Assembly (NCBI GenBank): GCA_028346125.1
Contig: JAOMEV010000011.1
Span: forward strand, 1 to 63,915
Source: Bacteriovoracales bacterium
GTDB taxonomy: Bacteria > Bdellovibrionota > Bacteriovoracia > Bacteriovoracales > Bacteriovoracaceae
Length of the DNA stretch: 63,915 bases
Reading direction: 5' to 3'
Under the pieces are notes generated by a model. It did no database searches. It was not told the origin of the DNA and saw only the letters and a program-made list of their open reading frames with translations. How positions within the stretch are numbered: position 1 is the stretch's first letter; each line of letters begins with the position of its first letter. A program made the position numbers and the translations under genes. Below, one piece after another: positions 50,248 through 58,317 of the stretch.

Positions 50248-51915
50248 ATGTTTAAAAATGTATGGTTGCTAGTTTTCTTTTTCTCATTAAGGCTTTATGC
50301 GGCCGAATTAACAATTCTGCACACTAATGATCATCATGGGCATTACATTCAGGATCCTAAACAGAAAGTTTTTGGAATGGCGGCAAGGAAAACTTTTGTC
50401 GATCAGTTAAGGAAAAAAACAAAAGAAAAAGGTGGTCATGTACTTGTTCTTTCTGGAGGAGATATTAACACGGGGACTCCAGAATCTGATTTTTTTGATG
50501 CAGAGCCTGATTTTAAGGCCATGAATATGATCGGATATGACGCTATGGCTTTAGGAAATCACGAATTTGATAATCCATTTAAAGTTATTCTTAAGCAGCA
50601 AAGTTGGGCCAAATTTTCTTTTCTTGCTGCAAATATTTATTTGGCCAAAGGTAAAGATAAATTTGAACGAGCTCATCATAAAGAAAGTGACAGGCCTTTT
50701 TCTCCTTACATCGTAAAAAAAATAGGGGATAAAAAAGTTCTTTTGGTTGGGTTCACTACAGAAGAGACAGCAAAGTTCACAAAAGTTAAAGAAGTTATTT
50801 TTAGGCCGGCCGTAGAAGAAGCAAAGGAGCTTCTTCCCAAATTAGTCAAAAAAATAAAACCAGATCTTGTGGTTGTTTTAAGTCACCTTGGTTATTTTGT
50901 TAAAGGGAACCACCGTGGCTTTCCTGCTGACTACTCTTTGGCAAAGGCCTTGGGAGGAAAAAATGTCGATATTATTATTGGAGGCCATACCCAAAAGGCC
51001 CTTGTTTCTCCTCATATTGTGAACGGTGTGGCCATTGTTCAGGCCGGAGAATGGGGAAAATACTTGGGAAAAATGGAAATCGATGTTCAGGGGAACAGAA
51101 AGTATAAAATAAAAAATTATGAACTTTTGGGAGTTAATTATGATCCTTCTGCTTCTGACTTTGCAAGACCAGAAGATATTGCGGCCAAGGGACAAGTTAA
51201 AAGGGTTAATGTTAAAGAAGACTCAAAAGTCGTCTCTTATCTAAAAAGCTTTTACAAAAGGTATCCTCAAAAATTGGATGAAAAATTTGCCAATCTGGAT
51301 TCAGAATTTTTTGGAAGAGGAAAAGGAAGAGGAAAGGAAACAAATCTTGGCCGACTTATTTCACACTCTTTTTGTTACATAACTCATGGAGATGTTTGTT
51401 TTTTTAATAATGGTGGTCTTCGCATTAGTCTCAGTAAAGGAGCTATTACGAGAAGAGATATTTTGGCGCTCATGCCTTTCAAAAATGAAGTTTGTCATCT
51501 AAAACTCAAAACAAAAGAACTTGTTAACTATATGGAAAAAATTTATAAGGCCACCAAAAAGAGATCAACTCATTACTATGGAGTGAGATTTAAAGTGGCC
51601 AGGGAAAAAATAATAGAACTTTCTGTTAATATTGAACCCAATATGCATTCTTTAGAGCCAAACAAATATTTACGACCTGTCTATAGCAAAGGTCAAGTTA
51701 TAATTGATAAGGTTTTCGATGTTGCTTCTACCTGCTTTTTGACAAAAGGGCGGGATGGTTACCCTAATATGCAAAAATTGAAGACTCATCAAAAATACCA
51801 CCTTAACGAAGGAATTGATTATACCGATGCTCTTGTTTTTATAGATTTTCTAAAGCAAAAGAAAAATATTGAGGGCAGGGAGTATTCAAAAAATACAGTT
51901 ATGAAAATAGATTAA
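50248..51915 (+). CDS. Secreted 5'-nucleotidase / UshA-like metallophosphatase
   Basis: Signal peptide (FFFSLRLYAAE) then a calcineurin-type metal site: LTILHTNDHHGHY, LVLSGGDINTG, ALGNHEFDNPF, VVLSHLG and IIIGGHTQKAL. The C-terminal 5_nucleotid_C domain has FFNNGGLRISLSKGAITRRD and a substrate-site VASTCFLTKGRDGYP. About 555 residues, the expected size. It probably cuts nucleotides or UDP-sugars in the periplasm to release nucleosides for uptake, which is useful for feeding on lysed cells. AAGGAG precedes the ATG. Confidence 0.88.
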   Translation: MFKNVWLLVFFFSLRLYAAELTILHTNDHHGHYIQDPKQKVFGMAARKTFVDQLRKKTKEKGGHVLVLSGGDINTGTPESDFFDAEPDFKAMNMIGYDAMALGNHEFDNPFKVILKQQSWAKFSFLAANIYLAKGKDKFERAHHKESDRPFSPYIVKKIGDKKVLLVGFTTEETAKFTKVKEVIFRPAVEEAKELLPKLVKKIKPDLVVVLSHLGYFVKGNHRGFPADYSLAKALGGKNVDIIIGGHTQKALVSPHIVNGVAIVQAGEWGKYLGKMEIDVQGNRKYKIKNYELLGVNYDPSASDFARPEDIAAKGQVKRVNVKEDSKVVSYLKSFYKRYPQKLDEKFANLDSEFFGRGKGRGKETNLGRLISHSFCYITHGDVCFFNNGGLRISLSKGAITRRDILALMPFKNEVCHLKLKTKELVNYMEKIYKATKKRSTHYYGVRFKVAREKIIELSVNIEPNMHSLEPNKYLRPVYSKGQVIIDKVFDVASTCFLTKGRDGYPNMQKLKTHQKYHLNEGIDYTDALVFIDFLKQKKNIEGREYSKNTVMKID

Positions 51916-51923
51916 AAGTATTT

Positions 51924-51960
51924 GGGGGGTCAAAAAAATTTGATCCCCTAAAAATATTAT
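51924..51960 (+). terminator. Intrinsic terminator after the nucleotidase gene
   Basis: GGGG-x-TCAAA pairs with TTTGA-x-CCCC (51925-51934 and 51939-51948) around AAAA, with one mismatch. A short A/T-rich stretch (CTAAAAATATTATTT) follows in which T dominance is weak. Confidence 0.6.
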
Positions 51961-52012
51961 TTTATAAAAAAAAATGTCTATTTAAAAAATTCGCTTTCAT
52001 TCAACATAAATC

Positions 52013-52039
52013 TTGTTCAAACTCTAAAACATGTATAAT
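52013..52039 (+). promoter_or_regulatory. Promoter for the tandem secreted paralogues
   Basis: A perfect TATAAT at 52034-52039 with a TTGTTC 15 bases before it (52013-52018). A shifted TCTTGT would give 17. The start codon is 33 bases behind. It probably drives both paralogues that follow. Confidence 0.55.
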
Positions 52040-52072
52040 GCTAAACGTATATAAACTAAAGAGAGGCTATTC

Positions 52073-54082
52073 ATGAAAAGTTGTTTAGTTTTTACTTTTG
52101 CAATTTTCAGTTTATTTATACATGCAGAAGACTGGATGCCTGATGGAATGATTGTAGATAAATCAGGTAATGTGATTCATGTGGTAGAAATGCCAAATGA
52201 TTTTAGAGGTCCTAAAAAAACTTTAACAACTCTTGCTTATATTGCAGAAATTGAAAAGGGGCAAACAATTGTTAACCTGTCAAAAGGTTCGGCCTTTAAA
52301 GTAGATGCTGAGTATGACGAAAATGCACCTCCGCCAAATGATGGTTCGGGCTTTTTGGTGACAAAATATTTTAAAGTTGCAGATACGACTCTACCAAAGG
52401 ATTTTGTCGAAGGAAGAGGATTTTTCACCGCTGGTACAGATCTTTTTCCTCTCACAGCAGGACCCCAATTGGGTGTTATGATTGAAGTGGGTGGAGGAAT
52501 GGTTGGTGAGCTTTTCGCTAAAAAACATGCAGACATCGAGAAACTGCCTAACTTTATTGTTGTTCCTTATAACCTCAAAACACTTAAAAAATATAAAATA
52601 GGAGACTCCTTAACTTACTCTGTTAAAGGTGGCCTAGGGTTTATGGTTGGGGTCGGTGCTGCTGCAAAAATTTGGAAGGTCGGAGCGGAGACCTCCATTA
52701 ATGTTGGATTTATCGGCGAGGGAAATTGGATTTGTAATGTTAAAAAGACAGGTCATAAGACCGTTCAAGCAAGATATGTTAAGCAGAAATTAAAAAAGTT
52801 GATCGCTTACGGCAGGGCAGGAGCTATCATTATTAAGGCCCAGGCAGAGATAAATAAGTATGATGGTGCTGGAGTTGGAACCTTCTTTGAATTTAACCTT
52901 GCTAACCCTTTGGGAATGAAGGCCTATAAAAAGTTTTTAATGGGCAATATTGTTCATGCTCAGCAATTGGCCGCAAAAGTTAAGGTTGTAAATGCCTTTA
53001 GATTGAACCAAAAAGGTGTCGGAAAATTTGCCAGAAAAATGATGGTAAATCCTGTTCGCCCTCTTATGACTTATAAATCAAAAATATCTGGACATGAAAA
53101 AAAGATAAAATTTGATATTCCTGTTCTTGTAGGTTTAAGGGCCAAAAGAGGAAGAAATATGGTTATAAGTGAAACTAAAATGGCCGGTTCTAACCTCACC
53201 GTAAAAACTCATTTGGGTGTTTATAAAGATGAAAGAGAGACTTTTGGTGTTTTGAAAAGAAGTAATTATAGATTGGCCATGTTTACAGGGACTTACCAAC
53301 GCCTTTTTAAGCATACCCCAACAGGAGAATCTCTCTTTAGTAGTCGTTACTCTGGTAACTACAAATATCAATACCATTCAGAAAAGTTATTGGAAGGTGA
53401 ATTGGAAGAAGAAATTATGAATATGGTGGAAAAAATTGGTTTTAAAGACAAACTCAAAGAGCTTAAAATTAGGCAAGCCGCTGTAGATGTTAGAAAGTAT
53501 CTTCAATGGAGAGGAAAGGACGTCAAATTTAAAGGTAAGAAGATTGCTTTAGGTAAGAAAAGTAAGAAAAAGGTTTTAGGATCAACCAAAATTTCTGCAG
53601 ATTTAATGATTGGGATGGAGGCGATTAAAGAGCTTATTGCTAAGGCCATCTATAGAGGAAAAAAATGGAAAAATCTTGCCGTCAAACACGTAGATATTTG
53701 GTTTGAAAACCCTAACAATAAAAGGTGGGAGCTTTGTCCGGTCATAAAGAAAGGAATGAAAAGTTCAATGGGTAGGGCCTTTTGTAAGATGAAAGTCGTT
53801 AGGAGTACCAAAAAGGGAATGGAGCTCGCTTACAAGTCTCTCATCAGAATGCAAGGAAATATAGCTAAGCATGATTACAAAAAATTTGCTAAAAACTTTG
53901 CAGATTTTGGAAACGGGTTTTCTGTGAATCAATTTACTTTTAATTCCGTTTTAGATTTGGTTGAAAAAGGTGATGTTCATCTTGTTATTCAATGGGAGGG
54001 GGAGAGAATCCCGAAAGGGGAGCTAGTCCTTATAAAGTCGAAACGTGTTAAATTTGATGGGCTTAATAGGAAAAAAAGGTAA
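52073..54082 (+). CDS. Large secreted protein, first of a tandem paralogue pair
   Basis: 669 residues with signal peptide (FAIFSLFIHAED). After it come DWMPDGMIVDKSGNVI and PPPNDGSGFLVTKYF, a Gly-rich central part (KGGLGFMVGVGAAAKIWKVG) and FFEFNLANPLGMKAYKKF, with a SGNYKYQYHSEKLLEGELE segment behind. The end reads IQWEGERIPKGELVLIKSK. The whole chain is basic and strand-rich. The next gene is a clear paralogue over its entire length with the same marks. No known family. A surface or periplasmic role is likely because of the leader, and the Gly-rich region may insert in a membrane. Confidence 0.7.
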   Translation: MKSCLVFTFAIFSLFIHAEDWMPDGMIVDKSGNVIHVVEMPNDFRGPKKTLTTLAYIAEIEKGQTIVNLSKGSAFKVDAEYDENAPPPNDGSGFLVTKYFKVADTTLPKDFVEGRGFFTAGTDLFPLTAGPQLGVMIEVGGGMVGELFAKKHADIEKLPNFIVVPYNLKTLKKYKIGDSLTYSVKGGLGFMVGVGAAAKIWKVGAETSINVGFIGEGNWICNVKKTGHKTVQARYVKQKLKKLIAYGRAGAIIIKAQAEINKYDGAGVGTFFEFNLANPLGMKAYKKFLMGNIVHAQQLAAKVKVVNAFRLNQKGVGKFARKMMVNPVRPLMTYKSKISGHEKKIKFDIPVLVGLRAKRGRNMVISETKMAGSNLTVKTHLGVYKDERETFGVLKRSNYRLAMFTGTYQRLFKHTPTGESLFSSRYSGNYKYQYHSEKLLEGELEEEIMNMVEKIGFKDKLKELKIRQAAVDVRKYLQWRGKDVKFKGKKIALGKKSKKKVLGSTKISADLMIGMEAIKELIAKAIYRGKKWKNLAVKHVDIWFENPNNKRWELCPVIKKGMKSSMGRAFCKMKVVRSTKKGMELAYKSLIRMQGNIAKHDYKKFAKNFADFGNGFSVNQFTFNSVLDLVEKGDVHLVIQWEGERIPKGELVLIKSKRVKFDGLNRKKR

Positions 54083-54110
54083 CAGCAGCTTTTTATAAGT
54101 GAGCTTTCCT

Positions 54111-54141
54111 AGGTCCTATTTGTAATAGGGCCTTTATTTTT
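54111..54141 (+). terminator. Intrinsic terminator or attenuator between the paralogues
   Basis: A 10-bp stem (AGGTCCTATT / AATAGGGCCT, one G-T pair) with a TGT loop is followed by TTATTTTTAG. It ends about 12 bases before the second paralogue's ATG, leaving no space for a promoter there. The second gene therefore depends on read-through. Confidence 0.7.
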
Positions 54142-54153
54142 AGTAGGTTTAAA

Positions 54154-56157
54154 ATGACGTTAGTCAACTCATGGTTCGTGACAGCTTTTTTCCTATTCAT
54201 AAGTATCTTTGTGGAGGCAAACGATTGGATGCCTAATGGGTTGATTGTAGATCCTGGCGGAAATATTCTTAGCAGGTTAGATTACCCTGGAAGTATAAAA
54301 AATTCCAAAAAAATGGATACGTTCGCTTTTTTAAGTGAGTTTAGTAGAGGTACTGAGATTATTAATCTTAGTAATAAAAAAGTTTTTAATGTAAGTAAAA
54401 ATCACAAGGAAAATGAACCTCCTCCTAATGATGGATCTGGTTTTCTTGTTATTAAGAATTTTAGAATGGGATCTTGGAATCTTCCAGTATCAAAGAATTT
54501 TAATATTATTGAGGGAGGTAAGGATAAATCTTTCTTTCTTCAATATGGAGGAGGGCCTTTTATGGGAATGGTCTTTGAGATTGGTACCAGTCTAATAGGG
54601 ACTATCCATGTTAAAAAATATGAACAGATTAAAAAATTACCCCCCTTAATCATTTTACCAACTTCATTAAAAAGACTAAGCAAGTATAGTGTAGGAGATA
54701 GTTTTTCTTATTACATCGACGGTGGAATTGGTGTATCGGCCGGTGCTGGAATTGGATACAATATTGCTCCTCTTATTGGAGTAGGGGTTTCGGCCGGAGT
54801 GAGTTATGTGCTTCAAGGAAAATGGCTTTGCCAAATTCAAAAAACGGGTCAGACGACAGTATCTGTAAGGTACACTAAGCGAAAGCTCAAAAAACTTCGC
54901 TTATTTATGGGGGGAAGTGTTGTTGAAGAAATTTTTGGAGTTGACCTTAAAAAAATTAAAGGAATTGGCAATGATATTTTTTTCGAATTTAATATTGCAG
55001 ATCCTTTGGGTCTAGCGGCCTATAAAAAGTTTTTAATGGGAAATACTGCTTATTCTATGGATATGGCACATAAGTTAAAGGCATCAAAGTCCTTTGCACT
55101 TTCTGGCTTGGCAACAAGAAGGTGGGCCAATCGAATAATGACTACAGCAATAAGACCATTGGCATTTTCAGACTCTGTACTAAAAACGAAGGAGAAAGGG
55201 GCCAGGTTTTCCATTCCTTTAGCTGTTGCTGTAAAAGTTAGAAAAGTAAAAAACCTTGTGGTAACAAACTCAAGACAATTAACAGACAAAATGTTTATAA
55301 AAACGGTTCTTGGTGTTCATGCCATTGAAAAAGAGCTTTACGGATGGAGAAAAGCTGATCGTGACCAAACTTCTGTTTTTACTGGAAATTACCAGACAGT
55401 AAGTGAAAATGAGGCAGGCGGTGATGTCAAGTATACCAAAAGGTATTCAGGAAACTTCAAATACGAACATAGCTCCAAGAACCTTATGGAAGGGGACCTT
55501 GAAAGAGAACTATTTTACCTTATCGATGAAGTTGGACATAAAAAGGAGATTTTAGATTTAAAAATACCTCAAGTTCCTGTCAATATTAGAAAATATATTA
55601 ACTTTAGAAATAAAAAAATACCTATAAGTCTAAAACCCAAAAGGAAAAGTTTGGGTTTTGTGAAAATTTCAGTGGACCTTATGTTGAGTAAGAGTTCTAT
55701 TGATGAGCTTAAGTCAAAGGCCCTTTTTAAAGGACCTAAACCCTGGTTAAAGGCAGGCGAAAAAAGAGTTAAGGAATGGTTTTCTAGGCCTGAAAATAAA
55801 AGATGGGAGGTATGTGCGACGATGTTTACAGGAAAAAAAGTAAAGATCGGCCGAAAGCTTTGCCTTAAAAAAATGCTTAGGCGTACTCGTGAGGGCCTTA
55901 ACCTTTCTTATAAGTCGCTAGTTTTGATGCAGAAGGCTTTGGCCCTTCATGATGAGAAAAAATTTGTTGTTCAATTTGCTCAGTTTGGTAAGGGGTTAAT
56001 GAGCACTCAATTTTCTTTTTTGACTTTACTTAAAAGCATAAGTTACGGCGATATTCATATGGTTATGCAATACCAAGGAGAGAGGATACCTAGAGGAGAG
56101 CTTGTTCTGATCCAATCAAAGAAAAAAAAGTTTGATAAGCTTAAGGTGATCAAATAG
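54154..56157 (+). CDS. Large secreted protein, second of a tandem paralogue pair
   Basis: 667 residues with signal peptide (LFISIFVEAND). Conserved with the upstream copy: DWMPNGLIVDPGGNIL, PPPNDGSGFLVIKNF, FFEFNIADPLGLAAYKKF, SGNFKYEHSSKNLMEGDLE and YQGERIPRGELVLIQSK. The central Gly-rich stretch is longer (GIGVSAGAGIGYNIAPLIG). Lengths differ by only two residues, so the pair came from a duplication followed by divergence. Because a hairpin stands between them, its dose may be lower than the first copy. Function is unknown. It is the last gene on its strand before the convergent DUF1302-like gene. Confidence 0.7.
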   Translation: MTLVNSWFVTAFFLFISIFVEANDWMPNGLIVDPGGNILSRLDYPGSIKNSKKMDTFAFLSEFSRGTEIINLSNKKVFNVSKNHKENEPPPNDGSGFLVIKNFRMGSWNLPVSKNFNIIEGGKDKSFFLQYGGGPFMGMVFEIGTSLIGTIHVKKYEQIKKLPPLIILPTSLKRLSKYSVGDSFSYYIDGGIGVSAGAGIGYNIAPLIGVGVSAGVSYVLQGKWLCQIQKTGQTTVSVRYTKRKLKKLRLFMGGSVVEEIFGVDLKKIKGIGNDIFFEFNIADPLGLAAYKKFLMGNTAYSMDMAHKLKASKSFALSGLATRRWANRIMTTAIRPLAFSDSVLKTKEKGARFSIPLAVAVKVRKVKNLVVTNSRQLTDKMFIKTVLGVHAIEKELYGWRKADRDQTSVFTGNYQTVSENEAGGDVKYTKRYSGNFKYEHSSKNLMEGDLERELFYLIDEVGHKKEILDLKIPQVPVNIRKYINFRNKKIPISLKPKRKSLGFVKISVDLMLSKSSIDELKSKALFKGPKPWLKAGEKRVKEWFSRPENKRWEVCATMFTGKKVKIGRKLCLKKMLRRTREGLNLSYKSLVLMQKALALHDEKKFVVQFAQFGKGLMSTQFSFLTLLKSISYGDIHMVMQYQGERIPRGELVLIQSKKKKFDKLKVIK

Positions 56158-56161
56158 CCCT

Positions 56162-57457
56162 TTAAAAGCTATATTTTATAGTGAGGTCCGCTCTGTCCCA
56201 TTGATCAAAGTTTGAACCGAGTGTTGAAAGAGGTTTGGCAAAGTCTATTATTGAGAGATTCAAGTTTCCTTTCCAGTTATCATTTATAATGTAACTTGCG
56301 CCAAGAGAGAGCAGGGTGTTCTTTAGATGATCGTAAAATGTAAGGCCAGAAGTTAACGTGAGGTCTTCATTGAGAAAGCTTTTACTCCAGTTGAGAACAA
56401 CAAGTTGTTGGAAGTCTTTTTGATAGAGGTTATCCTCTTTTTCAAGAGGTCCTGTGAAAGAATATTCGATGAGCCAGTTTCCCCATTGAGAATGGTTATA
56501 ATCAAGACCTATCATTGCTGATAAAAAATCTTTTTTTTCTATATAGGGTATGTCAATGCCAAAAAAAGTCGTTTTCGCCTGAAGTGGTCTTTTCTGTTCG
56601 TAGGCCAATTCAGTTTTTAAAAGAAAGGACTTAAAGACCAAATTTGTCGTAACTCCTGTAAAAAAATAACGTTCGTGTTTTTCAATTGAATCACTTCCAG
56701 ATGTTTCCAGAAGAAGGTCCCTGTTATGGAGAGACGCCATAAGGAGAGCTGTAGAACCCCATTCCCATTGTCTGTTTATTCTTAGTGCAACCTCGGGGTT
56801 TTGTTCGTTTTTAGAATACTCTTCTTGATTTTTTATCGATGCACCGAAACCTTTTAAGGGGCTATAGGGATGTTCCAAATGAGTTGATTTATTATAAAGG
56901 GGAAAAGGAATAGCGTAGAAGTTTATTTCAGTTTTTTCAAGGAAGATATCCCATTCAAAAAGAAGTTGTCCAATCCTTGCTTTTTCAATATCTGTAAAGA
57001 AAAGAAGAGAAAGGTCTTTGGGGGTAAGTACGTCTGTAACAACAAGAGCATCGGCCTTACCCCAGACAACAATTTTCTTCCCTATTTTAAAGGTATGTTT
57101 GCCAAAGGATTTTTGCCAGTAAAGTTCTCTGAGGGTCGTTTTTGGTGAGTAGGATTGACTAAGGCCCTGATCGTCGTTTTCAACTTTAAATGAATAGTTA
57201 AACTCACTGTCGAGGTCAATTCTTAAATTACCCCAGGGGTTTTGAAGACCCCCTTTTATTTTTATTGATGGGCCTAGATCCATCCAGCGCTTTACCTGAC
57301 CGATTTGTCTCCCTGCTTTGAAAGAAATATTTCCATTATAGGAATAAGCTTTTTTTTCTTCCTGTAAAGAAGTCTCGGCTTCACCAAAGTCAAATTCTTC
57401 ATCGGCATGGACATGGAAGAGACAAACAAAGAGCAAAAAGGTGGTTATTTTTATCAT
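56162..57457 (-). CDS. DUF1302-like outer-membrane beta-barrel
   Basis: 431 residues: signal peptide (LFVCLFHVHAD), then alternating strands ending with aromatic residues (the chain closes DLTIKYSF). The segment TLRELYWQKSFGKHTF with KKIVVWGKADALVVTDVL is the hallmark of DUF1302-type barrels (V-V-W-G-K-A-D, then a conserved P-x-D-L). It is coupled through ATGA to the LolA-like gene, which is coupled in turn to the MMPL gene. It likely completes an envelope-spanning lipid exporter. DUF1302 members are known from sterol/lipid metabolic loci. Confidence 0.78.
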   Translation of the reverse strand: MIKITTFLLFVCLFHVHADEEFDFGEAETSLQEEKKAYSYNGNISFKAGRQIGQVKRWMDLGPSIKIKGGLQNPWGNLRIDLDSEFNYSFKVENDDQGLSQSYSPKTTLRELYWQKSFGKHTFKIGKKIVVWGKADALVVTDVLTPKDLSLLFFTDIEKARIGQLLFEWDIFLEKTEINFYAIPFPLYNKSTHLEHPYSPLKGFGASIKNQEEYSKNEQNPEVALRINRQWEWGSTALLMASLHNRDLLLETSGSDSIEKHERYFFTGVTTNLVFKSFLLKTELAYEQKRPLQAKTTFFGIDIPYIEKKDFLSAMIGLDYNHSQWGNWLIEYSFTGPLEKEDNLYQKDFQQLVVLNWSKSFLNEDLTLTSGLTFYDHLKNTLLSLGASYIINDNWKGNLNLSIIDFAKPLSTLGSNFDQWDRADLTIKYSF

Positions 57458-58317
57458 TTTTCTGATCTTACCTTTTGGAGGCCTTCTTCCAAAAAGGTTT
57501 CATCTTTAAGGGCCCTGAGGCTAACGAGACCTTCTGGGATTAAAGAGTTGATAAGAACAGTTTTTAGTTTTAACATGCTCATTCTTTTTTTCTGATGGGA
57601 AATAACAACCATCTGTTTGGCTATCCATATTCCTTTTTGTTTTTCAATTTTACTTTGTTTATATGTTTTCATAAGAAAGCCACGTTTATCATAATGTTCT
57701 GACTTTAAAAGTAGATAGGAATCTTTGGCAACCCAGTTAATGCTTTTTCCATATGTTCTTGTTTTTGCCTTTTCTTGTGTCGGTGCCATTTCAATGACCC
57801 AAGTAAGAGCATCTTTTATCTTTTCTTCTTTTAAAAATTTATAAGTGAAGTCGTCTTCATGGTGTTTTTCTATATCTTCATAGGAAATTTCAGAGCCGAA
57901 AAGGCTTCCGGTCTTCGGCCCATCATTATTCGCCACAACTCTTTTGGTTTTTTTTAGTGCTGGGAGATACATCCATTGGTCACTGGACTTTCCTGCAGCT
58001 AAATAATCCACCTGCATAAAGCCAAGACCTTTCTCACTTGCAGGTTTTTTTATAAGGCTAAGGTTTTTTTTGTCTACACCATCTTTATCAACTTTTAGGC
58101 CAAGGCTTTCAAATTCCTTGACTCGGGGCCTGGAGGCGCATTTTTTTTTTGATTTTCCTTTTTTTTCAACCAATTTAAATTGGCAGGTCATGAGCAAATT
58201 GACTCCATAGGAGGTATTACCTTCATCTCTATTAAAGGCCTTTTTCATGATGGATTTAGGATCTATATCCTGAGCATGAAGGGAGAAAGAAAAAAGAAAT
58301 AGAATGATTGGTTTCAT
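57454..58317 (-). CDS. LolA-like outer-membrane lipoprotein-sorting protein
   Basis: 287 residues with signal peptide (LFLFSFSLHAQ). The QWMYLPALKKTKRV segment and GSLFGSEISYEDI are typical for the LolA-like 'outer-membrane lipoprotein-sorting' family that accompanies MMPL exporters (half-barrel binding a lipid). A basic, Cys-containing insert near residues 50-65 is less usual. Its start overlaps the stop of the MMPL gene, and its stop overlaps the start of the barrel gene (ATGA at both joints), showing a single operon. It probably ferries a lipid across the periplasm. Confidence 0.8.
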   Translation of the reverse strand: MKPIILFLFSFSLHAQDIDPKSIMKKAFNRDEGNTSYGVNLLMTCQFKLVEKKGKSKKKCASRPRVKEFESLGLKVDKDGVDKKNLSLIKKPASEKGLGFMQVDYLAAGKSSDQWMYLPALKKTKRVVANNDGPKTGSLFGSEISYEDIEKHHEDDFTYKFLKEEKIKDALTWVIEMAPTQEKAKTRTYGKSINWVAKDSYLLLKSEHYDKRGFLMKTYKQSKIEKQKGIWIAKQMVVISHQKKRMSMLKLKTVLINSLIPEGLVSLRALKDETFLEEGLQKVRSEK

